Notes: generated by a model from the sequence alone, not told the origin. DNA of 64,000 bases from Pseudocitrobacter cyperus (GCF_039889165.1 NZ_JAYMYY010000001.1:372001-436000), one strand, 5' to 3'; shown: positions 50,257 through 59,039, numbered from the stretch's first letter. Numbers and translations: made by a program.

Positions 50257-50832
50257 ATGAATACTATTGAAGACAACTTAAATCAACGGATCGGTGCAAG
50301 AATCCGTCTTGAACGTGAATCACGCGGCTGGTCGTTAAGCGACCTCGCCGAGCGCGCGGGCGTTTCTCGCGGCATGATCCACAAAATTGAACGTGGTGAG
50401 AGTAGCCCAACGGCTGCGCTGCTGGCTCGTTTGTCCGGCGCTTTTGGTATTAGCATGTCTACGCTGATTGCGCGAGCGGAGATGCAGGAGGGCAAGCTGC
50501 TGCGTTTCGCCGACCAGCCGGTGTGGCACGATCCGCAAACCCAATACCTGCGCCGCCATGTCTCACCGCGCAGCGATCTCCCCATTGATCTGGTTCAGAT
50601 TGAGTTACCTGCCGGGAGCGATATCCCTATGCCCGCGTCGGCCTATGCGCTGGCGCGACAACTGATCTGGCTGACGCAGGGCGAACTGGTATTTGTTGAG
50701 GGCGATACGCGCCATGAGATGCGCGCGGGGGACTGCCTCGAACTGGGGCCGCCGAACGACTGCCGCTTTATTAATGAAACGAAAGAGGTCTGCACCTATC
50801 TGGTGGTGAGACTTAATACGCCGCCATCCTGA
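50257..50832 (+). CDS. XRE-family regulator with C-terminal cupin domain
   Basis: A 191-residue regulator: an N-terminal HTH (about residues 10-66, LSDLAERAGVSRGMIHKIERGE) and a C-terminal cupin (about 110-185, with the RHEMRAGDCLELGPPNDCRF barrel strand). Proteins of this design (PuuR/SutR type) bind small ligands and repress neighbouring genes. The start is divergent from mnaT with only 39 bp between, so their promoters must overlap. This gene is not present at this place in E. coli K-12, where curA follows. Ligand unknown. Confidence 0.85.
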   Translation: MNTIEDNLNQRIGARIRLERESRGWSLSDLAERAGVSRGMIHKIERGESSPTAALLARLSGAFGISMSTLIARAEMQEGKLLRFADQPVWHDPQTQYLRRHVSPRSDLPIDLVQIELPAGSDIPMPASAYALARQLIWLTQGELVFVEGDTRHEMRAGDCLELGPPNDCRFINETKEVCTYLVVRLNTPPS

Positions 50833-50909
50833 TACGCCAGCGGGATTTAGTGGTGGGAATCTCCACAGCGTTATTTTTCGTATTGCGCTGGAACCGTAAC
50901 ATCGAAAAT

Positions 50910-50934
50910 GGCGTGATAATTACGCCTTTTTTTT
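50910..50934 (+). terminator. Terminator after the XRE-cupin gene
   Basis: GGCGT-GATAATT-ACGCC, a 5-bp stem followed by eight T (50927-50934). It ends the regulator's transcript before mcbR. Confidence 0.82.
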
Positions 50935-51124
50935 CGTGCAAAAATATCATAAAACGCTTTAATATAGAGTAACAGAAGCGTTGATATAAAACGCTCAGAC
51001 AACGATGTGACTTTTTGTAAATTTATTCACTCTCCATCATCAGGAAATGTAGCACCGTTCCACAAAATATAACCTTATTTAAGATATGGCCCATCCTGGT
51101 CATGACGATGAGAGCGACATTTAT

Positions 51125-51784
51125 ATGTTTGATTTTGTCAAAGCACAAAGATTGAGTCTGACTCAACAGGTAGAACAGAATTTAAAGAATGCATTAATCG
51201 TGGGAGCCCTCCGGCCGGGGGCAAGACTGATTACAAAAGAAATCGCAGAAAGTCAGGGGATTAGCATTACCCCTGTACGAGAAGCGTTGCTGCGACTGGT
51301 CTCCTCCGGGGCGTTATATGCGGCTCCGGCGCAGGCGTTTTTAGTCCCTGAGCTAAATCTGGAACGCTATAATGAAATCCAGAAAATACGTAAAAAACTG
51401 GAAGGGATGGCGGCAGCGGCGGCTTCTGAAAAAATGACCGCAGAAAAAGTAAGTCAATTGCAGCAGCTCGTCCGGCACTTTCATCAAATAAAAAGCAGTG
51501 GCGATATGGCTAAAACGTTACAGGCGAATTATCAATTTCGGTTTTGCCTCTATGAATTTGCCGAGATGCCAACGTTAACCGCGCTTATAGAACAGCTTTG
51601 GGTGCGGATTGGGCCCAGCTTCAATTATTTGTATCCGCATGCTGATGAAACTTTCTATCAAAAGGAGTTTTATCAAACGCTGTTATTAGCCCTGGCGCAG
51701 GGCGCGCAGAAAGAAAGTCATGATGCGATGTGTGAAGTGATCGAAGAAAGCGGAGCGTTATTACAACAACAATACATTAATTAA
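51125..51784 (+). CDS. mcbR: GntR-family regulator, McbR-like
   Basis: A 219-residue FadR-subfamily GntR regulator. The winged helix covers about residues 5-70 (GARLITKEIAESQGISITPVREALLRLV, split as GARLITKEIAES and QGISITPVREALLRLV). A helical FCD-type effector domain follows. It aligns along its length with E. coli McbR (YncC), which represses the mcbA biofilm gene, but is clearly diverged, and the E. coli neighbour curA is missing. An in-frame ATG at 51086 could add 13 residues; the later start was chosen because GAGAG precedes it. Orthology is likely by position upstream of pqqU, not certain. Confidence 0.7.
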   Translation: MFDFVKAQRLSLTQQVEQNLKNALIVGALRPGARLITKEIAESQGISITPVREALLRLVSSGALYAAPAQAFLVPELNLERYNEIQKIRKKLEGMAAAAASEKMTAEKVSQLQQLVRHFHQIKSSGDMAKTLQANYQFRFCLYEFAEMPTLTALIEQLWVRIGPSFNYLYPHADETFYQKEFYQTLLLALAQGAQKESHDAMCEVIEESGALLQQQYIN

Positions 51785-51853
51785 TTTCAGGTATTAATTA
51801 GTCTGGATTAATATTACGGCTGAACTTTAGCGAAAATTAAATACTTTTGCCGA

Positions 51854-51874
51854 CCCTCTCCGGAACAGAGAGGG
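51854..51874. terminator. Hairpin between convergent mcbR and pqqU
   Basis: CCCTCTC (51854-51860) pairs with GAGAGGG (51868-51874). The T tract is weak on both sides; on the minus strand TCGGCAAAAGTATTTAATTTT follows in two parts. It probably ends pqqU. Confidence 0.55.
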
Positions 51875-51886
51875 GCGGGCGAAGTA

Positions 51887-53998
51887 TTACTCGAATGTCC
51901 AGCCGACATTCAGCCCAACGCCGTAGTTCCTTCCCGGAGCCGGTTCATAGTAACGACCGTTTGATTCATTCACGATCACCGAACCGACGTACTCTCTGTC
52001 GAACAGGTTATCGACGCGGCCGAAGAGATCCATATTCAGTTTCCCGATATTGAATTTATAGCCGGTGTTCAGGCCGACAACAGTCCAGGAGGGCGCTTTC
52101 GCGGTGTTTTCATCGTTGGCCATGATATCGCTCAGATAACGGATATCTGCCCCTGCGTACCAGCCACTTTCCGGCTCGTATCCCAGTGACGCAAAGCCCA
52201 TGTTGCGAGCGATCCCCGGCATACGGTTGCCGTTACAGTTGCTGTCGTCACACACGTTAGTGCGATAGGTGGCATCAAGCCATGTCCATGCTGCTTTGGC
52301 GCGCCAGTTTTCAGCAAATTGCTGATCAACCGAGAACTCAGCCCCCTGACGGCGCGTTTTCCCGGCGTTTTTGTAGCTGGTACGCCCGCCGCTGCTGGTG
52401 TCGGTGACAATTTCGTTATCCGTGTTGGTCTGGAACAGGGCGACGGAGAGCAACCCGTTGCCAATGCGGGTTTTACTACCTATTTCAACGGTATCGTTAG
52501 TGGATGGCTGAAGATCAAAATTTAAGCCGCTTTTGCCGTCAGAACGGTAGGAGAGTTCGTTAATCGTCGGCGTTTCAAAACCGCGTCCCGCGGAAAGGTA
52601 AACGTTCCATGCATCGTTCACCGCATACTTTAATGAACCCGCAGGAAGCCATTTGTGATAGTTGGCATCGCCGCTGTCGTTACCGTTATCGGCGGTGATG
52701 TAATGATCGTTGGAATCGAACCAGACGGAGCTATAGCGAACGCCGGCATCAAGGCTGAGTTTGTCCGTTAACTGCCACTGAGTCTGCAGATAGGGGTCGA
52801 GGTTCCACATCAGATTGCGCTCATTACGTCGCAGGTCGCCTTTTTGCCCGTACACTGGCGTGTTGCCGTTCATCACAAAGTTTTCATAACCCTTACGCTG
52901 CTCGCTCATGTTCTCGTAATCGAGCCCGGTCGTGAAGGTGACTGGCACCAGCAGTTCACCACGGTGTGTCCAGCGGGTATCAATTCCCTGGTAATGACGG
53001 GTGAGTTCAATTACACCGCCCGCGTGAGTTGGGTTAAGCTGCGGTGCGCGCGGAATCGATTGATACTGCGTGGTTTCGCGCTCGCCGGCGTAAAGCATCA
53101 TGCTCAGATCGTCATTTTCCGTTAATTGTCGGTCATAACGTAAGCCCGCCTGGGTCTGCTTGATAGTTTTACGCGTGTGATACTGCTCCGCGCGCGGCGA
53201 CTGCTGCGGGTTGTCACGCCACTCGCTTTCGGTTAATCCGCCGGCATCATCCGCTTTGATATCCACACTGTTGAACAGCAGGGTCAGCTTGCTGGCATCA
53301 TCGATGCGCACGCCCAGTTTGGCATTTGCCAGATTTTTTTGTGCGCCGCTGCGATCGCGATAGCCGTGTGTCGAAAAACGGCTGGTGGAGACGGTGTAGT
53401 CGACGTCCCCCGCCTGAGTGCCATCACCCACCGCGCCGGTGGCTTTCATGCCATAACGCCAGCTCCCAAAGCTGCCGTAGTAACTGCTGGCTTCGATGGT
53501 CGGCGGCTGCTGGCCGGTTTGCGTGTTGACATTGATTACGCCGCCGGAGGAGTTGCCATAAAGTGCAGAGAAGGGGCCGCGCAGGACGTCGAGGCTTTCA
53601 ACGCTGTTAATGTCGATGTTTGAGGTTTGCCCCTGACCATCCGGCATGGTGGCAGGTATACCATCGACATAAAGACGCAGCCCCCGCACGCCAAAAGTGG
53701 AACGGGCGCCGAAGCCGCGAATCGACAACTGGAGATCCTGTGCATAGTTCTGACGATTCTGCACCTGTAAACCCGGCACCTCTCCGAGTGATTCAGAGAG
53801 ATTCACCCGAGGCGCGGCGTGGCGCATCTCGTCGCCGTTTACCACGCTGACAGCAGCAGGCGTATCCAGCTCTGATAATGTTTTAGGGGCGGCGGTGACA
53901 ATAATCGTTTGCTCATCGGCCGCAAAAACGGCCGGGGAAAAGATGAGCGGAAAGAGAAGCGCCGGAAACGAAGCTGAACGTACATTTATGATTTTCAT
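51887..53998 (-). CDS. pqqU: PqqU (YncD), TonB-dependent outer membrane receptor
   Basis: A 703-residue outer-membrane receptor. The signal peptide ends SPAVFA-ADE (about residue 26) and the TonB box region follows (QTIIVTA). The plug domain (about 45-165) has RVNLSESLGEVPGLQVQNRQ, FGARSTFGVRG and VLRGPFSALYGNSSGGVINV, broken here into those parts. The 22-stranded barrel ends in VGLNVGWTFE with terminal Phe-Glu. Its E. coli orthologue takes up pyrroloquinoline quinone for periplasmic glucose dehydrogenase. It is divergent from yncE over about 260 bp holding a possible Fur box. Confidence 0.93.
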   Translation of the reverse strand: MKIINVRSASFPALLFPLIFSPAVFAADEQTIIVTAAPKTLSELDTPAAVSVVNGDEMRHAAPRVNLSESLGEVPGLQVQNRQNYAQDLQLSIRGFGARSTFGVRGLRLYVDGIPATMPDGQGQTSNIDINSVESLDVLRGPFSALYGNSSGGVINVNTQTGQQPPTIEASSYYGSFGSWRYGMKATGAVGDGTQAGDVDYTVSTSRFSTHGYRDRSGAQKNLANAKLGVRIDDASKLTLLFNSVDIKADDAGGLTESEWRDNPQQSPRAEQYHTRKTIKQTQAGLRYDRQLTENDDLSMMLYAGERETTQYQSIPRAPQLNPTHAGGVIELTRHYQGIDTRWTHRGELLVPVTFTTGLDYENMSEQRKGYENFVMNGNTPVYGQKGDLRRNERNLMWNLDPYLQTQWQLTDKLSLDAGVRYSSVWFDSNDHYITADNGNDSGDANYHKWLPAGSLKYAVNDAWNVYLSAGRGFETPTINELSYRSDGKSGLNFDLQPSTNDTVEIGSKTRIGNGLLSVALFQTNTDNEIVTDTSSGGRTSYKNAGKTRRQGAEFSVDQQFAENWRAKAAWTWLDATYRTNVCDDSNCNGNRMPGIARNMGFASLGYEPESGWYAGADIRYLSDIMANDENTAKAPSWTVVGLNTGYKFNIGKLNMDLFGRVDNLFDREYVGSVIVNESNGRYYEPAPGRNYGVGLNVGWTFE

Positions 53999-54106
53999 TA
54001 GAAACCCGCAAAACGAACCAAATGGAACATATCCCTGTTATGGTAATACGTATGTAAACACATTGAAAACTTTAGTGGCATTTTGCGTTAAAGGAGATAT
54101 CAAAAG

Positions 54107-54154
54107 ATGAAAAAATTTATCCACTACAGGGAATTAAGTCTCCACTTTGTGTGA
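54107..54154 (+). CDS. Possible 15-codon leader ORF upstream of yncE
   Basis: ATG at 54107 opens MKKFIHYRELSLHFV followed by TGA. AAAGGAGATAT lies 6-16 bp upstream, a stronger ribosome-binding site than that of yncE itself. It lies in the 260-bp region between pqqU and yncE, ending directly before a possible Fur box. No attenuator-type hairpin is obvious. It may be a leader peptide or chance. Confidence 0.3.
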   Translation: MKKFIHYRELSLHFV

Positions 54155-54173
54155 ATTAATGATTACTATTCGC
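54155..54173. promoter_or_regulatory. Possible Fur box in the pqqU-yncE region
   Basis: ATTAATGATTACTATTCGC matches the 19-bp Fur consensus GATAATGATAATCATTATC at 12 positions. E. coli yncD and yncE are reported as iron/Fur-regulated. It lies 84 bp before the yncE start. Confidence 0.5.
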
Positions 54174-54256
54174 ATCTACAAAACACCGTGCAATGACGCG
54201 GCGGAGAATGAAGCTTTGTGAAGCAGTAACATATTGGTCTATCAAAGGGAGTCGTC

Positions 54257-55318
54257 ATGTCATTACGTCAATTGTCTGCACCGCGTTTGCGCCGTTCGTT
54301 ATTCCTGAGCACGTTACTACTGGCGGGCAGCTTCAGCGCCCATGCGGCAGAAGAGATGCTGCGCAAAGCGGTCGGTAAAGGGGCTTATGAAATGGCCTAT
54401 AGTCAGCAGGAAAACGCGCTCTGGTTGGCTACATCACAGAGCCGTAAACTCGATAAGGGCGGCATTGTTTACCGTCTCGACCCTGTGACGCTTGAAGTTA
54501 CGCAGATAATCCACAACGATTTAAAACCGTTCGGTGCCACAATCAACAACCAGACCCAGACGCTGTGGTTTGGCAATACCACCAACAGCACCGTGACGGC
54601 GATTGATGCTAAAACCAGCGAAGTGAAAGGGCGCCTGGTACTGGATGATCGCAAACGCAGTGAAACGGTTCGCCCGCTGGCGACGCGTGAACTGGCCGTT
54701 GATGAGAAAACCAACACGGTCTACGTCACCGGCCTGGGTAAAGAGAGCGTGGTCTGGGTGATTGATGGCGAGAAGCTGGCGCTGAAAACGACCATTGAGA
54801 ACACCGGCAAAATGGGGACGGGCCTGGCGGTGGACTCCGATAAGCAGCGCCTGTATGTGACTAATGGTGATGGCGAACTGGTGACTATTGATACCGCGAC
54901 TAACAAGATTCTGGAACGTAAGAAACTGCAGGATGACGGTAAAGATCACTTCTATATCAACATTAGCCTGGATAAAGCGGCACAGCGCGCCTTTATTACC
55001 GATTCCAAAGCGCCACAGGTGCTGGCGGTCGATCTTAAAAGCGGCAAAGTTCTGGCAACCATCGACACTCCGGAAGCGCTGGGCGTACTCTACAACCCGA
55101 CGCGTGATGAGGTTTACGTGACTCAGCGTAAAGCGGGCACGGTATCGGTGATTGATGCGAAAACCTACAAGGTAACTAAAACCATCCAGACGCCAACGTT
55201 CCCGAACAGCCTCGCGCTCTCCGGCGACGGGAAAACCCTGTATGTGAGCGTGAAGCAGGCGTCAACCCGTGAGAAAGAAGCAACCCAACCGGACGATGTC
55301 ATTCGTATTGCTCTGTAA
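54257..55318 (+). CDS. yncE: YncE, periplasmic seven-bladed beta-propeller protein
   Basis: A 353-residue secreted beta-propeller. The signal peptide ends GSFSAHA-AEE (about residue 30). Repeats of the YVTN type are seen (TVYVTGLGK, RLYVTNGDG, EVYVTQRKAGTVSVIDAKTYKV given in parts, TLYVSVKQ). E. coli YncE binds single-stranded DNA and PQQ-receptor-linked roles have been suggested, but the function is not settled. GGGAG lies 7 bp before the ATG. It is divergent from pqqU and ends in a strong terminator shared with ansP. Confidence 0.93.
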   Translation: MSLRQLSAPRLRRSLFLSTLLLAGSFSAHAAEEMLRKAVGKGAYEMAYSQQENALWLATSQSRKLDKGGIVYRLDPVTLEVTQIIHNDLKPFGATINNQTQTLWFGNTTNSTVTAIDAKTSEVKGRLVLDDRKRSETVRPLATRELAVDEKTNTVYVTGLGKESVVWVIDGEKLALKTTIENTGKMGTGLAVDSDKQRLYVTNGDGELVTIDTATNKILERKKLQDDGKDHFYINISLDKAAQRAFITDSKAPQVLAVDLKSGKVLATIDTPEALGVLYNPTRDEVYVTQRKAGTVSVIDAKTYKVTKTIQTPTFPNSLALSGDGKTLYVSVKQASTREKEATQPDDVIRIAL

Positions 55319-55320
55319 AT

Positions 55321-55348
55321 AAAAAAGGTCGCTCAGGCGACCTTTTTT
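55321..55348. terminator. Bidirectional terminator between yncE and ansP
   Basis: AAAAAAGGTCGC-TCAG-GCGACCTTTTTT: a 12-bp stem with A and T tracts forming part of it. It is placed between converging genes. Confidence 0.93.
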
Positions 55349-55363
55349 ATTGATGTGTTCGTA

Positions 55364-56809
55364 TTATTGCGGTGCAGAACTGTGGATCTCATGGACACGC
55401 TTACGCACGCCAAACCAGCCAACAATCAGCAGGATGGCAATGACCGGAACAGAAGCGATGGTGTAAGTACCGTTCGGGTAGTCAAACGCCATCAGCACCA
55501 ACACGCTGAACAGGAACAGCAACGTCAACCAGGAGGTGAAAGGCGCACCCGGTAGCTTAAAGCTGATGTCTGCGGCTTTACCCTCTTTAATCGCTTTGCG
55601 CAGACGCATCTGGCAGACCACGATAAAGGCCCAGGAGGCGATGATCCCCAGCGAGGCAACGTTCAGTACGATTTCAAAGACCTGCGAAGGCACCAGATAG
55701 TTGAGGAAAACCCCCACCACATACACGCCAAGTGTCGCCAGAATCCCCGCGTAAGGTACCTGCTGGCGGCTCATTTTAGACATAAATTTCGGCGCGGATC
55801 CTCCCATCGACATGGAGCGCAGGATACGTCCGGTCGAGTAGAGGCCAGAGTTCAGACTGGAGAGCGCCGCCGTCAGTACCACCACGTTCATCACGTCGCC
55901 CATGTAGGGTACGCCCAGTTTAGAGAAGAACGTAACGAACGGGCTTTGACCTGCCTGATAGGCGTTCCACGGCAACAGCAGTACTAACAGCGCGACGGAG
56001 CCGACATAGAACAGGCCGATACGCCAGATGACACTGTTGATGGCGCGCGGTACGGTATTTTCCGGATCTTTGGCTTCCCCGGCGGCAGTCCCGACCAGTT
56101 CAATGGAGGCAAAGGCAAAGACGACGCCCTGAACCAACACCAGCGCAGGCAGCAGTCCGTGTGGGAAGAAGCCGCCATTATCCGTTATCAGGTGGAAGCC
56201 GGTGGTGTTGCCGTCCAGTGGTTTTCCGCTACCGAGGAAAATCGTGCCGACAACCAGGAAAGCCACAATAGCCAGAACCTTAACCAGAGCGAACCAGAAC
56301 TCCATTTCAGCAAACCATTTTACGCCGATCATGTTCATGGTGCCGACGATCGCCAGCGCGCCCATTGCAAATACCCACTGTGGCACATCGCCGAATGCGC
56401 CCCAGTAATGCATGTAAAGTGCGACGGCCGTGATGTCGACGATCCCGGTCATCGCCCAGTTGACGAAGTACATCCAGCCTGCGACGTAAGCGGCTTTTTC
56501 ACCAAGAAATTCCCGGGCATATGAGACGAAACTGCCGCTGGAAGGGCGATGCAGAACCAGTTCGCCCAGCGCTCGCAGTATAAAGAAAGAGAAGATGCCA
56601 CAAACCAGATAAACGATAGCCAGCGATGGGCCTGCCATCTGTAAACGCGCGCCCGCGCCGAGAAACAGGCCGGTACCAATCGCGCCGCCGATAGCAATCA
56701 TCTGGATCTGACGATTGCCCATCGCTTTGTGATAACCCTCTTCGTGGGAGTTGAGCCAGCGGCGTTTCGCCGCGCGCTGCTCCTCGGTGGTGTTGTGCTT
56801 TGTATTCAT
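55364..56809 (-). CDS. ansP: AnsP, L-asparagine permease
   Basis: An amino acid permease of the APC superfamily with twelve membrane helices. The N-terminal KAMGNRQIQMIAIGGAIGTG (residues 29-48) is the family signature. E. coli AnsP imports L-asparagine. The 481-residue product matches it from MGNRQ to near its end (RKRVHEIHSSAPQ), but the C-terminal acidic tail of E. coli AnsP (about 18 residues) is absent. Frameshift is not indicated because the stop is followed directly by the terminator. It converges on yncE. Confidence 0.93.
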   Translation of the reverse strand: MNTKHNTTEEQRAAKRRWLNSHEEGYHKAMGNRQIQMIAIGGAIGTGLFLGAGARLQMAGPSLAIVYLVCGIFSFFILRALGELVLHRPSSGSFVSYAREFLGEKAAYVAGWMYFVNWAMTGIVDITAVALYMHYWGAFGDVPQWVFAMGALAIVGTMNMIGVKWFAEMEFWFALVKVLAIVAFLVVGTIFLGSGKPLDGNTTGFHLITDNGGFFPHGLLPALVLVQGVVFAFASIELVGTAAGEAKDPENTVPRAINSVIWRIGLFYVGSVALLVLLLPWNAYQAGQSPFVTFFSKLGVPYMGDVMNVVVLTAALSSLNSGLYSTGRILRSMSMGGSAPKFMSKMSRQQVPYAGILATLGVYVVGVFLNYLVPSQVFEIVLNVASLGIIASWAFIVVCQMRLRKAIKEGKAADISFKLPGAPFTSWLTLLFLFSVLVLMAFDYPNGTYTIASVPVIAILLIVGWFGVRKRVHEIHSSAPQ

Positions 56810-56938
56810 TAATTTTATACCTGCTTACCTGTCAAAGTCCTTCACGGATGTCCTGTTCCCCGGCGCAATAACAAACGATTGCGCGGGTAGCAAAATATGC
56901 TGTCTTTCTCATGATTCTGATGCCGAGATAAGACAAAC

Positions 56939-57040
56939 ATGGCGCAGCATCCTACACAAAACGCCAAATTGACGCAAAAGATTGATGCAGGATCCCAGGC
57001 CCAGCGCACACCGCAGCAGGCCGCGATTCAGCAGGAGTAG
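56939..57040 (+). CDS. Possible 33-aa hydrophilic protein
   Basis: A short frame encoding MAQHPTQNAKLTQKIDAGSQ, rich in Gln and Ala, and ending QQAAIQQE. It is soluble and has no cysteine. The codon use and amino-acid pattern look protein-like, but the ribosome-binding site (GAGATAAG) is poor and no terminator follows. It lies in the 340-bp gap between ansP and the cupin gene, which otherwise holds only their promoters. Confidence 0.35.
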   Translation: MAQHPTQNAKLTQKIDAGSQAQRTPQQAAIQQE

Positions 57041-57148
57041 AGCAGACCGTCATTGATGAATTATGCACATGGGGCCTTTCATCTTTTAGCGTCTAATGTT
57101 TACGTTTGAATTGCGTTACTGTTGTGGCACACCGAAGAGGAGAAGCAG

Positions 57149-57547
57149 ATGAAAATTATTCGTAGTGGGTCGTTGCCGTCAATAAAAGGGCCTGAAAGCT
57201 GGTTTACGGGTACGGTCAGAATTGATGCACCATTTCAGGCTGAAGAACCGGCAAAAGTGGGCGGTGCTACGGTGACGTTTGAACCTGCGGCGCGCACGGC
57301 ATGGCACACTCATCCACTTGGCCAGACGCTTATCGTTACCCAGGGGCGCGGTTGGTTACAGGAGTGGGGGAAAGCGCCGGAAGCGCTGAATCAGGGAGAT
57401 ATCGCCTGGATCCCACCGGGTGTGAAGCACTGGCATGGGGCTTGCGCGGAAACGGCGATGACCCATATCGCGATTGCAGAAGCGGAAAACGGCAGCCCGG
57501 TTACGTGGCTCGAACAGGTGACAGAGGAACAGTATAAGGGCTGCTAA
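57149..57547 (+). CDS. Small single-domain cupin protein
   Basis: A 132-residue cupin. The two cupin motifs are visible: WHTHPLGQTLIVTQGRGWLQ (about residues 50-69, metal His pair) and GDIAWIPPGVKHWHGA (about 88-103). The ATG at 57149, after AGGAGAAGC, is preferred to nine further codons upstream. This type is often annotated as a carboxymuconolactone decarboxylase-associated or mandelonitrile lyase-like cupin; substrate unknown. It is monocistronic and ends in a terminator. Confidence 0.85.
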   Translation: MKIIRSGSLPSIKGPESWFTGTVRIDAPFQAEEPAKVGGATVTFEPAARTAWHTHPLGQTLIVTQGRGWLQEWGKAPEALNQGDIAWIPPGVKHWHGACAETAMTHIAIAEAENGSPVTWLEQVTEEQYKGC

Positions 57548-57568
57548 TGTTAGCCTGATATAGAGATG

Positions 57569-57601
57569 AGCGAGCTTTCCCGCCGGGGGCTCGCTTTTTT
57601 T
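57569..57601 (+). terminator. Terminator after the cupin gene
   Basis: AGCGAGC (57569-57575) pairs with GCTCGCT (57589-57595), with an inner CCC/GGG stem, then seven T. Confidence 0.88.
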
Positions 57602-57774
57602 ATTCCTTTATCTTGTCTGAAGTGAATGGATTCTGAAAATTTGCCTGTGGGTTTAAAGCCTGACAGGAGAAGTATACTCTTCAGTCTTGCAGATAATGGT
57701 AATCAGAGGAGGCATGCTTTTCTGAAATTATTCTGTTCTGATTAATTCAATGGATATATGAAAAGGGTCGGGAG

Positions 57775-58239
57775 ATGTTTAAACAAATTATGATCGCATC
57801 GGTGTTGATGATGTCGGTGGTCATCCCTTGTAGCGCGACGCGTACTGAGACCGGGCAAAACGGAAATATCATCATTGGCATCCTTGGCCCGGACGAGGGA
57901 AATGACCTTGCGCATACGACTTGTGTGTTGAGTCGTTCAGGAAAAACCGATACCGGGAACGTAGAATATCTTGAGGGTGCGTACTGCCCGGTGGGGGCAA
58001 AAGAATGTGACTACTACGCCGTGATGAAGTTGAACGGTATAGAAACAAGGCTCAAGCAAGTCGCGTCAACTGAACGCTCGGCGGTGTATTCCAACGGTAA
58101 TATCACGCTGAATACGCAACAAACGCCAATTCATGCTGAAACAGCAGACGATGAAGGAAGTGATTATAAGTTTGTGATGGTAATTAGAACGAAAGGTGTT
58201 GAGAAGCGGGTTGAAATGGAGGGGTATTGTGGGGTGTAA
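57775..58239 (+). CDS. Putative secreted protein of unknown function (154 aa)
   Basis: A 154-residue protein with signal peptide MFKQIMIASVLMMSVVIPCSA, then a soluble domain with at least four cysteines (TTCVLSR, GAYCPVG, KECDYY, EGYCGV), which suggests disulfides in the periplasm. A Cys in VIPCSAT could instead make it a lipoprotein, but the lipobox is poor. GGGAG lies 3 bp before the ATG, which is close. I do not recognise a family. Its codon use is slightly AT-richer than neighbours, especially at the 3' end. Confidence 0.65.
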   Translation: MFKQIMIASVLMMSVVIPCSATRTETGQNGNIIIGILGPDEGNDLAHTTCVLSRSGKTDTGNVEYLEGAYCPVGAKECDYYAVMKLNGIETRLKQVASTERSAVYSNGNITLNTQQTPIHAETADDEGSDYKFVMVIRTKGVEKRVEMEGYCGV

Positions 58240-58397
58240 AGGGTGCTTACGATATTATTAAATCAGAGCGGATACAGCGCTGCGTGATAATAAATTAATC
58301 TAAATCATAAACGCGCAAGGGAGAGTGCGGTTAAGGTAGAGACTCGCAGGAACGCGCCATAGCGTAGCTTATTCATTCAGGACAGGATGTCGCATTA

Positions 58398-58685
58398 ATG
58401 AAATCATACCGCTCACTCTATCTTGCCGTCACGCTCCTCGCCGCCTTTAGTGCGCAAAGCGAAACGGCTATTCCTCCGGATGTTCAGCGTTTTATCGATG
58501 AAGCCGAAATATGTCAGCATCTGGCAGGGGAATGGGAGCCGTCACTCCCGGAACAACAGCAGAAAGAGATAAAGGCCGGTGTTGCCGAGCACTGCTCAAA
58601 GGCGGAGAAACAACTTCCTGCATTACGCGCTAAGTACAGCGAAGAACAGGATATCCTGGCGATGATTTCGGGATATTCGTTATGA
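58398..58685 (+). CDS. Small secreted protein of unknown function (95 aa)
   Basis: 95 residues: signal peptide MKSYRSLYLAVTLLAAFSAQS-E, then a helical, charged mature domain with two cysteines (EICQHL and EHCSKAEKQ) and many Glu/Lys. This looks like a small periplasmic helical protein. I do not recognise a named family. It is followed by pptA about 100 bp downstream and preceded by the 154-aa secreted protein. Confidence 0.7.
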   Translation: MKSYRSLYLAVTLLAAFSAQSETAIPPDVQRFIDEAEICQHLAGEWEPSLPEQQQKEIKAGVAEHCSKAEKQLPALRAKYSEEQDILAMISGYSL

Positions 58686-58782
58686 CCTTACATCGCCGAT
58701 ATCGCGGCAGTTAACGCACAATTTAACAACCCACCTGCCGAACCTGTGGTAGCTTTAAACCTCTTTTAACAAGGAGCCTGCT

Positions 58783-59010
58783 ATGCCACACGTTGATATC
58801 AAAAGTTTTCCCCATGAACTGACCAGCGAACAGACCGAGGCGCTGGCGGCGGATATTACCGAGGTGATCATTCGCCATCTGCACAGTAAAAACAGTTCCG
58901 TGAGCGTCGCCTGGACGCAGGTTCAGCCAGATGCGTGGAAGGAAATTTGGGATAGCCAGATTGCCCCGCATATGGACGAGCTGATTAAGAAACCTGGCTA
59001 TAGCATGTAA
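58783..59010 (+). CDS. pptA: PptA (YdcE), 4-oxalocrotonate tautomerase family
   Basis: A 75-residue tautomerase superfamily member. After removal of Met, Pro1 is the catalytic base (MPHVDIKSFP). The rest matches E. coli PptA (ADITEVIIRHL, QIAPHMDELIKKPGYSM). That enzyme tautomerises phenylpyruvate in vitro; the physiological substrate is unknown. AAGGAG is 8 bp before the ATG. It lies next to the flavin reductase gene, as in E. coli (yddH). Confidence 0.92.
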   Translation: MPHVDIKSFPHELTSEQTEALAADITEVIIRHLHSKNSSVSVAWTQVQPDAWKEIWDSQIAPHMDELIKKPGYSM

Positions 59011-59017
59011 TGTCTGT

Positions 59018-59039
59018 CCGGGTGGTATACGCCGCCCGG
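59018..59039. terminator. REP-like hairpin between pptA and yddH
   Basis: CCGGGTGG-TATACG-CCGCCCGG, an 8-bp stem with one G-T pair, between convergent genes. It uses the same GC words as the other palindromes of the window. Confidence 0.65.
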
